Below are positions 11,222 through 22,600 of a stretch of 64,000 bases of DNA, piece after piece. The notes under the pieces are model-generated. The model was not told the DNA's origin, did not search any database, and was given only the letters and a program-made list of their open reading frames with translations. The stretch is from positions 9,453,501-9,517,500 of the forward strand of contig CM037461.1 in the NCBI GenBank assembly GCA_021014325.1, read 5' to 3'. How positions within the stretch are numbered: position 1 is the stretch's first letter; the number at the start of each line of letters is the position of its first letter. A program made the translations under genes and the position numbers. This DNA comes from Plazaster borealis (Eukaryota > Echinodermata > Asteroidea > Forcipulatida > Labidiasteridae).

Positions 11222-12315
11222 TGTAAACCCAAACAAACCCAATTTTTTCCTTGAACTTTTATATTTAAGATTATCCTTTGCAAAATAGTTTTTTTACAAT
11301 GAATGCACACAATAAACAATAATTTACATGTTTGGATAACTGGTGCCCTTATTTGCGATCGAACAAAGTAGCATTTCATAATCTAAGGTAATTTCTCATG
11401 AATGCACGCAATAAACAATTACTTTCCATCCCGCACCCTGCTGAATTGATGCGTCCTGGGGTCAATTTCGGGGAACCCGTGGGGTCTGCATTGGTGTACC
11501 CACGTCTACCCGCGATTGTGTGCAACGGCAGTCGGATATCCGCATTTATTGCGTGGGGATGGATTGGGGGGGGTGGGGGGGTCTGCGCTGGTGTTCCGAC
11601 GTCTCCCCGCGAAAGCGTGCATCAATGGTAGATCATGGACAACCGCATTGGTCGGCCCTTGCGTGTTTCACCCGTCAGGCATGGTTTTTTTTCTTGCGGC
11701 ACTAGGGTAGTCTATGTAGCGGAGCTTGCGTGAGGGTTTAATGATTTGTGTGTGGTGACTTTGTGATAAATCTGGCATATTCAAAACATAAACTGGGGGT
11801 TTTGCCATTTCTTAAATTTGCGTTCGCTGTTTTGCATTTTTGTGCATTCTGGGAATCATGACGAATCCGGCCCTTTAAAAATATTGGCAGTTTTCACACA
11901 TCCTTTTCAACCTCTGTGGGGAGTCTTTAAGTAAACAAACTTCCTCTTCCCCACTGAGATAATCCCCCTAATCCAGTAAATAAACATTCACTCACCCAGC
12001 CTCATTATTGCCGGAACTATTTCAATGCATTTTCATGTACATGTACACATAAAGTGCACTATTGTTTTAACATGGTTTCTAGACCTCCCTGTTATATTTA
12101 ACATGATTGATAATACAACATGTAGCTTGTAGAAAAAGGCACCCCTGATAAGATAAAAACAAGAAGAACAAGCTTGTGAAGTTTTTTATTTGTATCTTCT
12201 CTTAATAGTGACAATTTAGTCATTTTTCATTTCCATCAAAATAATTTCCTTTGATTGAAATTATGCTTTACCAACAGGATGTCTGTTTGTCTTTCTAATA
12301 ATATTCTACATAATA
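11222..12315. other. Non-coding spacer with G-rich run
   Basis: A repeat of GAATGCAC(A/G)CAATAAACAAT occurs at about 11300 and 11398. A G-rich stretch lies at 11553-11585. Open frames at 11398-11710 overlap each other in several frames and track the GC-rich repeat, so I do not call genes. Confidence 0.5.
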
Positions 12316-12319
12316 CTAT

Positions 12320-12763
12320 TGTAACGCGCCGTCGCGGTCAAGGACTTGTTGTTGGTTGGATGATTTGACAAGAATTAAATATAATGGACATGAGCAGGAA
12401 CGGAACAAGAGACAGACAAACAAATAAGAAATTGTGACTCGGAAACAGTTCTCAACTCTGATTCTTCTCTGATTCTCTGATTCTCTTTTCGTATAATCAC
12501 AAATTACATGTACTTACATTGTCCGTATAAATCTCTTGTTAAACACGAAAACGGGGGAGTCGGAGCCTTCTCTTCGTTGTCACTCTTCGGGACCCAGGAC
12601 AGCACTGACTGTCTCCTCCAGATCACGTGGGAACCCAAGCCCGCCATTCCACGATTTGGCGCGCAATGGTGCCTGGATTCCCAGGTGCTCCGGATGTCTG
12701 CGGTCAGCGCTGCCTGCGAGCCCTCGTGTGAACTCGGTGACCTTGTCACCCCTGCTCGCTACA
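12320..12763. mobile_element. Solo LTR (444 bp) with 4-bp target duplication
   Basis: Starts TGTAACGCGCC and ends GCTACA, the usual TG...CA of an LTR with a short TGTA/TACA inverted end. It is flanked on both sides by CTAT (12316-12319 and 12764-12767). No second LTR or internal gene lies nearby, so it is a solo LTR of a Gypsy/BEL-type retrotransposon (orientation not fixed). The overlapping open frames at 12504-12822 are incidental. Confidence 0.75.
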
Positions 12764-12767
12764 CTAT

Positions 12768-14240
12768 GTTGTTTAAACAGTGCAGATGTTTTTTCATCTA
12801 TTTTGGGGGATTGAAGCACTAATTGAGTTTAAATCTGTGTTGTAATGTACATTGTGCATGCACAGATTAAATTCAAACATACAACAGTTGAGCTATAACC
12901 ATAGCAAATGAAACGAGCCCCTCAGTACACACAATATAATCTGTGAGGACAAAACACACATATGTCCCTGAGCTTACACCAACAACACAACACATAAGTA
13001 ACTGACTTCTTCTTGAAACATTGTTGTTTTTATTTCTTGTCAAATGATTTATAATATATTACACATCAAGTACTATAATTAAAAAGTTTAGGTTTATTGT
13101 GTTTTGACTTTGTTATTTTTTGTCATTGGCAGATTCCATGTACAACACCACATATTATAGGGATCACAGTACAATAGCCCAATTTGATGACCGGGTTTGG
13201 GCTGTTTGTGTTAAAAACAATGATATACCTACATGTATCCATACCCATACTTCATTTTTGCAGAATGCAAGATAAAGATATAAATGTTTTCAAAATTCTT
13301 TGACATAGTACGACGTTTAAGTCTATTACATGCTCTGTTAACACATGGGCCTAGTTGAAGGTAATGGAAAATAAGTTTATAAGTGAATGACTTCCGATAT
13401 CTCGTTTTTAATTTATGTCTAGCATACAATACAAGTTTCAAGAAATACAATTTGTTACATAATACAGTACATTGTCAAGATAAATTATAAAAGTTCAGTC
13501 TTTATAAAATTAAAATGACAACTTTACAACTCTACTTTATTACAGGCGAAATTTACTTGTACGGTACTTCATAAAACATTACACAAGCTGATTTCAAGTT
13601 TTGGTTTTTCAGTGGCAAAAGTAATTCTTACAATTAGGTATTTATAAGTTACATTTTATAATAAAAAAAAAATCCAAGAATACTTGTGCTTATTAACCTT
13701 AGTATTATCTTTTAATATTATTGGTTAAAAACAGCATGGAGGTGTGTTTTCTACTGTGTTTTTCTTATAAATGGCAAATTTGTGTAATACTTAAAATAAA
13801 TTGATACAAATGATGGCAACGAACTTTATATATAACACATGGCATGAGTTTTGTTATTTTGAACAAAATCCTGCCTTTTTAGTGATACAAAGGCACACGT
13901 TAAAATCTTTATAAAACACAATTTAAACATGTGTACTTGGCCATAATATAGCTTGTTCGGGTCATAATCGTTCAAACAATAGTCAGCCGAAATGAAAAAA
14001 TACTTGTTGGCAATACGAAACCTACTCATACGAAACCTACTCTTAACATGGTAAAATTTATCATATTTGTTTACCAGTTCTTAAAAAAATGCATGATGGT
14101 TAACAGAAGGAAACCTTTCCTTTAAAACCTATACCATACAGCACAAAAACCCAAGAGAAACAAAGAGGAAACCGGTTTATAAGCCTTTTATATTTGTAGG
14201 GGAAAAAATCCACTTCCGATTTGGTAGAATTGCAAATTCA
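12768..14240. other. AT-rich spacer, no gene seen
   Basis: Contains only short chance frames and a small inverted pair (GAGTTTAAATCTGTG / CACAGATTAAATTC, 12825-12875). CATACGAAACCTACTC is repeated near 14015. Confidence 0.5.
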
Positions 14241-14250
14241 ACTAGAATTT

Positions 14251-14276
14251 AGTGTTTGTCACCTCACAAACACTAG
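14251..14276. repeat. Perfect hairpin, 10-bp arms
   Basis: TAGTGTTTGT and ACAAACACTA around a CACCTC loop, just downstream (on the minus strand) of the composite gene. Confidence 0.6.
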
Positions 14277-14437
14277 GTGTTTGGGACTAAAAAGATGGAA
14301 CTATATTACGCTAAATGTGAAGTTTGTATTAATATAGGCTAGGTCTTTTTAAGCACTCCTTTTTCAATGATGCAACGTGACAAGTGATGACGTCTTTGCG
14401 ACGTCATAACTACAAAACAAAAACGAACAATAACAAT

Positions 14438-14465
14438 AGGTGTTCGGGCTTTTGCCCGAACACCT
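14438..14465. repeat. Perfect 12-bp hairpin with T4 loop near the 3' end of the composite gene
   Basis: AGGTGTTCGGGC, loop TTTT, then GCCCGAACACCT, followed by AAT. It lies about 60 bp past the minus-strand stop at 14524. It could be an RNA 3' structure, an element end (Helitron-like hairpins precede CTRR and a host T; CTAA-T overlaps here), or a small foldback. The sequence alone does not decide. Confidence 0.6.
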
Positions 14466-14523
14466 AATAATTAATTTTCAAAACACACAGACACACCCCA
14501 ACGTTTTCTAACATTTGAATGAT

Positions 14524-15168
14524 TCACTGTGAATTATTTCTTTTATACAAAGGGTTGTCAGTGCAATTATATTTGGCCATCTCCTGCTTTTGTCTTGAAT
14601 GCTCAAGACTCTGCTTTTTTTTGTTCTTCCACAACTCACAAATGTTTTTCCTTTCCTCCATTGGCAAGGTCTTAAACTCTTTGCTTAACTGGCCAAACAA
14701 TTTTACATGGTCACAGAAAGGAATGTCAGTACCTATTTTTTCATTCCTCTTCAAATTAGCATAAAAAATTGCTGGATTTCTTTCAACTTTTTGAGAAGTT
14801 TTCTGTCCCACTTTTTGTAGTCTAGCTCTCTTCTTAATGATACTTATCATGCGAGCCTTTTTATAGAAGTGCTGTTTGTGAAGAGTTTGCTCCTGATTAG
14901 TATGTTTAGTAAGGGGGCTCAGATCTGGGAGAAACATGCTTTTATTAAGTAGGGTGTTTTCTGTAATGCACTGAAAAACGTAACTGTAATCTAAAATTAA
15001 GTATCTGCAGTGAAGCGCTTCTCTCACAATGTCCGGAACTTTCTTTGATGTCAGAATTGTCTTGCCATTGATCAGGACGTGGTAAACTTTTGTTGAACGG
15101 CCCTTTGTTTTTCCTGGCAAGCCGTTGCTAACTTTTCCACCATGAAACTCGATGGTTGTTTCTAGTTT
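14524..15168 (-). pseudogene. Composite gene, module 3: BRCT-like domain and basic C-terminus
   Basis: A one-base deletion at about 15163-15168 moves the frame. Reading across it gives MSFVLVGCIPNQSGTK, then ETTIEFHGGKVSNGLPGKTK, VYHVLINGKTILTSKKVP, REALHCRYLILDYSYVFQCI and LPDLSPL. This is the pattern of a BRCT domain: a hydrophobic first strand, HGG turn, mid strand, an aliphatic strand with downstream Asp/Tyr, and a C-terminal aromatic helix. BRCT domains bind phosphopeptides or DNA ends. A Lys/Arg-rich tail follows, with NPAIFYANLKRNEKI...ELWKNKKKQ that is weakly HMG-box-like, ending at a TGA (14524-14526). No ATG starts this frame, supporting the view that it is the C-terminus of the same broken gene. 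Confidence 0.6.
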
Positions 15169-18100
15169 TCATGTGTCCATTTAGTCCCTGATTGATTTGG
15201 TATGCAACCAACTAGAACAAATGACATGGTTGAAAAAATACCTTGATGTGGATTCTTACATGGCTTTGGGGGATACTGCATGAATTGAAGTCGGCTCAAT
15301 GTATCATCATGTGTTCCACATGACGCTAAGATTTTACGTGTTAGAAACCCACGGAACAAAGCCTGAATCTTACTAGCAGCCCTGTGCTTCATGACAAACA
15401 CCTTAAAATCGGTGCCCGACTCTAATGATGTAATTTCATAATACAACCGTCTGTACATAGTGGACAATAAGGATAGCTGGGGGTCAGTTTTCACTTTCCC
15501 CCCATGCCTGGTAGTGTGCTGAAAGTAAAAGCAGTTGTGCACATAATTAAGGTGCTCACCACCTTCTGTCTGAAACCGGCTCATTGGGAATTCCAAATTT
15601 TCAATAAAAAATCGAGCATAGTCCACAAATTTAACCATGTAAGGGGTCATCTGTTTCCAAGTATAGCGTTTGCAAAACAGCTGGTAAAAAAAACATTCAG
15701 CATAGGTTTTATACTGAATTTAAGTCTGTTCACTGTAGCCCCATGAATAATCCCCTGGGTGTTTGGACCCTTCCAGTAATTTAGGTGGCGGGTCATCTTT
15801 CAAAATAGCATACATGTGGTATATACAATCCCAAATTTTGCAAACCAGATCAAACTCTGTGACAACCTCTTTAACGTTTATTATGGCTTGAATATTTTCA
15901 GGAAACTTATGAAGATGTACCCTTTTTGGAACAACATTTTGAAGAGCATGGGGAAAGTCGTTTTCCCAACCCACAGGTGCAGGACTCACAATACCCAAAG
16001 CATGGTCTTTATTTAGTGTGATTTGTTCGAGCTTTCCACCCTTGTCAAAGCGAATATGGAAATTCCCCTGCCTAATTCCCCTCTTATTTATATTTGAGAC
16101 CAAATTGTCAAGAAGCTGCTTTGAAGAATCTTTGTTGGAACTTACTTGTGCAGTTTTGTTTCCTTCCGACAAAATATTTTCTACTTCTAGGTTGAGTAAT
16201 TTTTCAACAATTCGTGCAAGCCCATGCATGGTATCAAAAACAATATTCTTCAAAGGAATAGAAGGAACTAAAGATTCTGGATGTTGTCTGTTAAGATGAA
16301 CTGTCATGTCTGTTCTCAGTCCCTTTTCGTCAACAACACTTTTTTGATTTTTTCCTACATGGTGATAAAAATTCCAACCGAATTCAGAAGTAGGGCTGAG
16401 CACCTTTGAACCATCCAGCACTTTAATGATGAACATTTCATCTCCACACAAATAAAACTTAGTGTTATTTGATTCTGCTATGAGATTTTCAATGAAATTG
16501 TTTACTCCTATATTCATTTCAAGATTATCACGGGAATCGCTTTCATAAAAGATAGTAAATGGATATGTGTGTTCAGGGTTTTGATATGAAATGTCATGTA
16601 AAAAAAGCTCATTGTTCAGAAGAGACAAGGCCATGAATGTGCTGTGGCGACCGCCGATTTTTCTCCCATCGCCCCATAGTCTGACATGCAAATTCGAACT
16701 CAAAAATGGGTATTTAAAAGAACGAATGTCAATAAGACGTGCAGGATTTATGTACCAGCCAGTGGATGTACGTCTTGGTAATAGAATAGAAGAAAACTCT
16801 TCCAAATATCTGTGTTTTGTATTTCTAACCTGCCTAAATGATGGCAATATCCCAGGCAATTTTCTTCTCAATTCAGCTATTAGCCATGTACCACCTAGGT
16901 TTTCCGAAATATAAATAATATCTTCAGGTTGAATGGGATAATGATGGCTGTACATCTTTTGGGCAGTGTCTTTTATCTGATTATCATTGGTTTGTTCTAG
17001 CTTTTCATTGCCCCCTTTTAAATGGCTATCATTTTTACTCAAGCAATCGATGTTACCATTTTTTATATTACATGTATCTTGTGTCTCAAGTTGTGCTCTT
17101 GCATGATCTACAGAACATCTGTGCAATTCCTTCACCAGCTCATCTTTGAGGGCCTTTTTCTTATCAGGGTTGCCTGTATTTAGTTTTGCAAGTAGAACTA
17201 AGAGCGCATCGGAACAAATGAATTTTCTTTTCTGACGAGCTTTAATGGTGTCAAATGACGTAAAAGCACTAACTCCATTATTGGTCAGACAAGCATCTAT
17301 GTATTTCCAGCCCTCCTTTTTTATATGATTTGAAAACTGAACAAAGTCACCAATTTGTTGAACACCTAGCAGTATTGTGTTATCCTTCACAATGAATGGG
17401 ACAGACATCCCAAGAAGTTGCATTGTTTTGATGAGAGCTGAATCAGCCTCTGGGGAGGAATGAAACTCGCCTTTCTTTGCGTTACTGCTACATTCAGAAA
17501 TTTTGTTTGCTTGTACCTTCTTGGTCAAATAAGGTTTGGCTTTAATTTTGCTGACCGCATCTTCAATTGCCTCCTTTTGTTTTTTCTTGTACAATCGTTT
17601 ATCTCTAAGCAATTCTAGCAGAGCATGTTTGTGAATCCACTCCCTCTTTTTACCTCTCACCAAAAAAGCTGGAGAATTTCCTGAAAAATGTTCTGCAATG
17701 AGGACATTAATGGCTTTGAAACCGGTGTAGCACTTCATTCCTGCTAACTTGAGGATTTGGTGGCAATCAAAGTAAATGCAGTTGTTATAAATGGTAAATG
17801 AAACTTTTTGCGCAGAAATTTGAACAAAATGAATTTCTACCAGTTCTTCTGAAAGCGTTTGTATAGAAACTCTTGACTGCTTTTTGGATGTTGGTTGTTT
17901 TTTATTCCGGCTTGTAGCTATGTTGTTGTAAGTGACACTCACTGGGTTATTTTCCTTACCAGGACATGCTGGTATTTTCTTATGAGCTGCTTGAGGTATA
18001 TTTACATTTGTGGGCGAAAATGGTTGAGAAGAGGTACTAACTAATTGGGGAAGTACCGAATAGGGGTGAGAAGTTGATGTTGAGGGTGTTTGTGGAGTAG

Positions 18101-18455
18101 AACCCCCATGTTTTACCGAAGTAACATTACAGTGAGAATGGTCAAGTACAGGAGATGTTGAGGGTGGTTGTGGAGTAGAACCCCCATGTTTCACCGAAGT
18201 AACATTACAGTGAGAATGGTCAAGTACAGGAGATTTTGAGGGTGTTTGTGGAGTAGAACCCCCACTTTTCACCGAAGTAACATTACAGTGAGAATGGTCA
18301 AGTACAGGAGATGTTGAGGGTGTTTGTGGAGTAGAAACCCCACTTTTCACCGAAGTAACATTACAGTGAGAATGGTCAAGTACAGGAGATGGCTTTGTAT
18401 TCCTTGCAAATACAAGAACATGTGTGCCATCATGAGCGGGGTTTAATGCAATGCA
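15162..18455 (-). pseudogene. Composite gene, module 2: coding repeats, paired modules and RNase-H-fold transposase-like region with IQ motif
   Basis: Continues the protease frame. First come four 26-residue repeats (SPVLDHSHCNVTSVKSG). Then two similar ~95-residue modules: one around FDCHQILKLAGMKCYTGFKA with REWIHKHALLELL, one around LGVQQIGDFVQFSNHI with RKFICSDALLVLL; they may bind DNA. Next, RLWGDGRKIGGRHSTF, FYLCGDEMFIIKVL and FDTMHGLARIVEKLL, and after a long insert RFQTEGGEHLNYVHN, are spaced like the D, D, (x)xxH and E of RNase-H-fold transposases with an insertion domain; this is my inference. An IQ motif (KIQALFRGFLTRK, about 15340-15385) follows. An in-frame TAA at 15720-15722 interrupts between DYSWGYSEQT and IQYKTYAECFFYQLF; the frame stays open after it to 15162. 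Confidence 0.55.
18080..18391 (-). repeat. Coding minisatellite, four 78-bp units
   Basis: GAAGTAACATTACAGTGAGA recurs every 78 bp (about 18117, 18195, 18273, 18351). Each unit encodes 26 residues with SPVLDHSHCNVTSVK and STPQTPS. The units keep frame, so this is a Ser/Thr/Pro-rich linker that expands in whole repeats. Confidence 0.85.
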
Positions 18456-18456
18456 C

Positions 18457-19419
18457 TTAGTGCTCCCTACATGGCATTCCTCCTTTCTTGCAGTTATGGG
18501 TTTTTTTTACTGCTGCAGCAAATGAGCCTGAGCTAACAGATTGAGTTGAGGCAATCGTTCCAAGTTTAAACACAGCGGCATGGAAGGTTGGAAAATACAT
18601 TATGTTGTTGTTCAGGTCATCCACAACAGCAAATGTGTCATTTACTTTAACAATGGTGTAAAAGTGATCTGGGCTCATCTGGACGGCTGCTGTTAGGTTA
18701 TAAGAAGACCCATGAACTATTATCTGTTCATCTACGATAACTGCTGGGTTCATTGTATTCCTTCCTTTTTTGTCAAGACCGAGAGTGACTATCAAGAAAT
18801 TTGGCATTTGAAAATGCTGGCTATCAGAGAGAGTATCTAAGGTTACATAACATGACTGACAGGAGAAATTATTTAACTGCCGCTTTATGGACTTGTTGAT
18901 AACCTCATTCAGGCCAGTACCTAGGTTTCCTCTATGTTTCTCATTAACCGAGTGTTCATAAAACAGAACAGGGCTTACAGAACCTTCAACCGGATAGAAA
19001 GTGTGACACAACGAGCATGATCCCTGCCCATAGTACTGTGTCACAAATTTGTTGCTGCTATCACCAAGTCTTTCAAATGCCTGAAGAATTTCAGCATCCC
19101 CCCGACCTTTTGGGTAATACCCAGGAACATTGAGAGAAAGCCAATTCCAAAGCTCCTCTCGATTCTCACAGCAAGGACCTATGTACTCACGTGAATTACA
19201 CAATTGAATAAGTCTCTCCAGTAGCGGATTTCCCCCACTAAAGTTCAGCTGGGGGTCATTCATAAAAATACCAAAATAATAAACCTCAGCCAATGCATCA
19301 ACAGCACATGAGGCTTTCTGAGCACCATGCTCATGCTTAAAACACCTAAGAGCATTCTGAAAATGCTTCACATCTCTCAAAAAATTCATCATACAAGTCA
19401 TAAAAAGAACAAGGAACAT
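18457..19419 (-). pseudogene. Composite gene, module 1: USP/USPL1-like cysteine protease domain
   Basis: A 320-residue frame, MFLVLFMTCMMNFLRDVK at its start. It reads as a ubiquitin/SUMO isopeptidase of the C19/C98 type. The nucleophile box ASCAVDALAEV has Cys38 and Asp41. Paired CxxC motifs at 135/138 (CSLC) and 187/190 (CQSC) look like the zinc-ribbon fingers of USPs. The His box SPDHFYTIVKVNDTFAVVDD has His252 and Asp267/268, so a Cys-His-Asp triad can be placed. The frame ends in a short unrelated tail after a run of eight A (plus-strand T8 at about 18505-18512). One base fewer there lets it read straight on, through VKKPITARKEECHVGSTKC, into the next module, so the two belong to one gene with a homopolymer frameshift. 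In hosts such domains remove ubiquitin or SUMO; activity here is inferred. Confidence 0.65.
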
Positions 19420-19672
19420 GACGGGGAAAAATCATGTCAGCAGTAGTGTTCAAGCAGTGTTAAATTAAAAACAAAATGTACATTAGCACCAATGTACATG
19501 TTCACAGCAAAATATTAATAAGGCAATCAGCTTACTGAAAGAAACAAAAACCTTACGATCAATGTACTACAAACTCTGATCAACTAAACAAACTACTAGT
19601 AAAAGGCTGCAAATAAATGTGCACAAGTGCACAGCATACCGAGTATAATTTACATACTATACAAAAACATGT

Positions 19673-22600
19673 TCAAATATTTGATGTCTTCATGTGGTCA
19701 TACAAAATGGTTCTGTAGGGTGTGGGGCTATATACAGCTGTTGCAATGATTCCATCAAAGTCAGCCACTCTAATGGAACCACTGATTCGCATATCACTAG
19801 AAATTCTCAAGTGAACAACAGTGACAAACCTTGTAACACCATCTCTAACAGAAATATCCCAACTAGTGCCAAGCAAAGCGTCCAATCTGCTTAAAGTAGT
19901 TTTTATGTAGCTAAATTCAACACATGTTGAATCTGGAATCGACAACCCAAGTAGGTTACAGTCATCATCAATACACAAAAGGCCCAAGTCAAAATTCCGC
20001 CGTCTACTTGAGTTCCAGAATGTCAACGAAATTTCTTTCCTGAGGTATTCTGCCAACTGTACCTTTCGAAACTCTTTCCTAAACTCATTACACTTCATGT
20101 TCTGCTGTGATATAATAAATGATTCCCTTACCAATTTAGAAGCAGTTTTTTTGGCTGTTCCAGTTACTTTATGCTTAACACTATTCAAACTGGTGAGGCT
20201 AAGCGAAACACTGATCTCCTGTTGAACTTGATCACCAACCATTGGCCAACAGATCGCTGTACGCTCCAGTAGGTTTATCTGAGCTATCATGACAAAAATG
20301 TAAAGTCCACAAACCTATAGAGCAGAGAAAAAAATGAGTGGAAAAAAGATCATTGCAAACTTTAGATTTAAATTATACTTGCACAAAAAAATAAAGAAAT
20401 AAACACACGGCACGAGGTTTCAATGTTTGTTAACACTGTCGATATGAAGAGCTGCCGTGCACACGTGGACACGTGCACTCGTACGTAATGCAGCCAAGCC
20501 CAGCCAGCGATCGCCTGAGAGGGGTATATCCAATTGCTCAATTGTGACACCCCTAGTCTTGTTTCCAGTTGTTAAATACGCTCCGCGTAATGTGTTCGCA
20601 TGGCGAATTGCATGAAGCCGGATTGTGTGCAAAGAAAGCGTTCGGAAAACGACCACGAGCCAGATTTATCCATAGCGCTACGGCTTTATCACAGTGGCAT
20701 CGTGCATGCATGCTGCTCTGCTGAGAGTTAAATCGTGTTTACTTAAATGGTAAAGAAAAGTGAACATTAGCGGCAACAAAGATTACCTAAAGAAAATAAT
20801 AACAGACACAACTCAAGGCTAAAAATGTAGTTTCAAAGTTTCCACTATTTACCTCAAAAATATTACCACACTGGTAATGACCAATTCTAAACACCTGGCT
20901 ATCGACATTTCTTTCTGTTTGTGTTTGTTGCTCCTGAAGGTGACGACTTGTTTCCACAGAAGAAAAACTGCATGCTTTTGGTGCCCTGTCCTCAGTGTGC
21001 TGCACTTTAGTCTAAAGAGAAAAAAGTCAAAACAATTTAACCTGAATTACCTCATTAAAAAAATCCTTCAGTCCTCAAAAAATTACAGCTAACTAAAGAC
21101 TTTGCCCAAGGGCAACAGCCCACCCAAGTCCAAATATCACTTTTAATATTTACCTTGGTTTTATGTGCAGAGGGCCTTCTTTTCTTCTTTTCTGAAGGTT
21201 GCACTTCTGCTTGAGCCTCTGTTGAATGAAAAAACACAGTCATGACATTGTAAAACATTTTCTCTCAACACAGTTTGTAAAAAGGTAACACAGTTTGTAT
21301 TGCAGTAAAGCATCACATCATCTGAGTTTATTTTACATTAAAAACATGTAGAACTTTTATAGAGTGAAACGCACCTGGCAACAAAATGACCTGGATATTC
21401 ACAGATGATCCATCTTCCAGAAGTAGGGTCTGGTTAAAGGGGTCAATAGTACTGACAACCCCTTCCCCATCTGGTGTCATCACAACATCACCTTGCTGAC
21501 ACTTAGCAAGGAACTTCAACTGTTCCTTGTTTGGTCTGTGGCTCCTGGTATGTCTTCTTGTGGACGTGTACGAGGCTGCACCTAAAGCAAAAATGATAAA
21601 ATGAGCTGAAATATAAATTCTGACTTAAATTATTAACAACTCTATGCATTTCTTCATATGATAGTAAAAGTACATGAAGTTTCCCCAACATGGTATACAA
21701 CAATCTTAAAAGCCTAATTTACTAAACAGCACAACCATTAATTCCCCACTTTTTTCAAGTGAGTTATTCTATAATTCTGAAATCACAAATCTGTAGAATT
21801 GGACAGGTGTGTAGTTACGTTATGCGCATTTTGACAACAAATTTTGGACAGCTTTTTGGTAATTTATTGTCCGCCAAGTGCAAAGTATTTCGGTAAAAAA
21901 TGTTCATTCCGAAAGACAGTCTGTGGAAAATACACAATTAAGTTCCACTTTCAAGCTGCGTTTCTCAAAGCTTTGTTAAACCTTTGGTGACTTTATCTAA
22001 GTACAAATACCGATTTCGCAGAGAATAGATTGCGTTGGCAAACGGAACGTTGATGCGTTTGAGGTCATACAGGGTTCTCCCCACGTACAAGCTAGCGTAT
22101 CGGCCCGATACGCAATTTTTTTTGGGCTGACACCCCGGCAAAAAGGCCGAGCACATTTTTTTCTGCCCGAAACGCTTTTCAATATTTGAATACCTTTCTT
22201 TCATTGACCGCAACAAACATTCCTCCATGCTATCAGTATGCCACAACAAACGATTGAGAAAAGCGCACATGGCCACTGAAGTCAGTTAACTGTTTCCCTT
22301 CGATGCCACGTGCACCTTTTTCCGAAGACGGGTGCCAGCGAAACCTACTCCTAGAACTATGAGGTTCATTCCGCTATCGTCTCCATTACCCTCATAGAGT
22401 GACATGTACAAAATCCTATTCGAAACTTTTTTCCCTTCACGTTTCTGCACCTACAGTTAATTTCCCAAACCGGATCTCGGCAAAATTAGGCTCTATGTGT
22501 TCCTTTTACTCTCATCGAGCTCGGCTTGGGTCGAGAAAATCCACTCCGCAAAAAAAAAGATGCAAAAAGTGATAAATTCTCACCATTTTCAGAATCCTCG

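Noticed and set aside
12504..12822. Overlapping frames of 79-104 codons on both strands
   Set aside because: They lie in and just past the solo LTR, in several overlapping frames, without a recognisable motif.
9784..14465. Complete Helitron from TCTATACTA to the hairpin and CTAA at 14465
   Set aside because: The sequence right of 14465 is not minisatellite, so the two ends do not flank one insertion at this site, and no Rep/helicase is present. Only the 5' resemblance is kept.
14438..14465. Histone-type 3' stem-loop
   Set aside because: Stem and loop sequence do not match the histone consensus and no histone gene is near.
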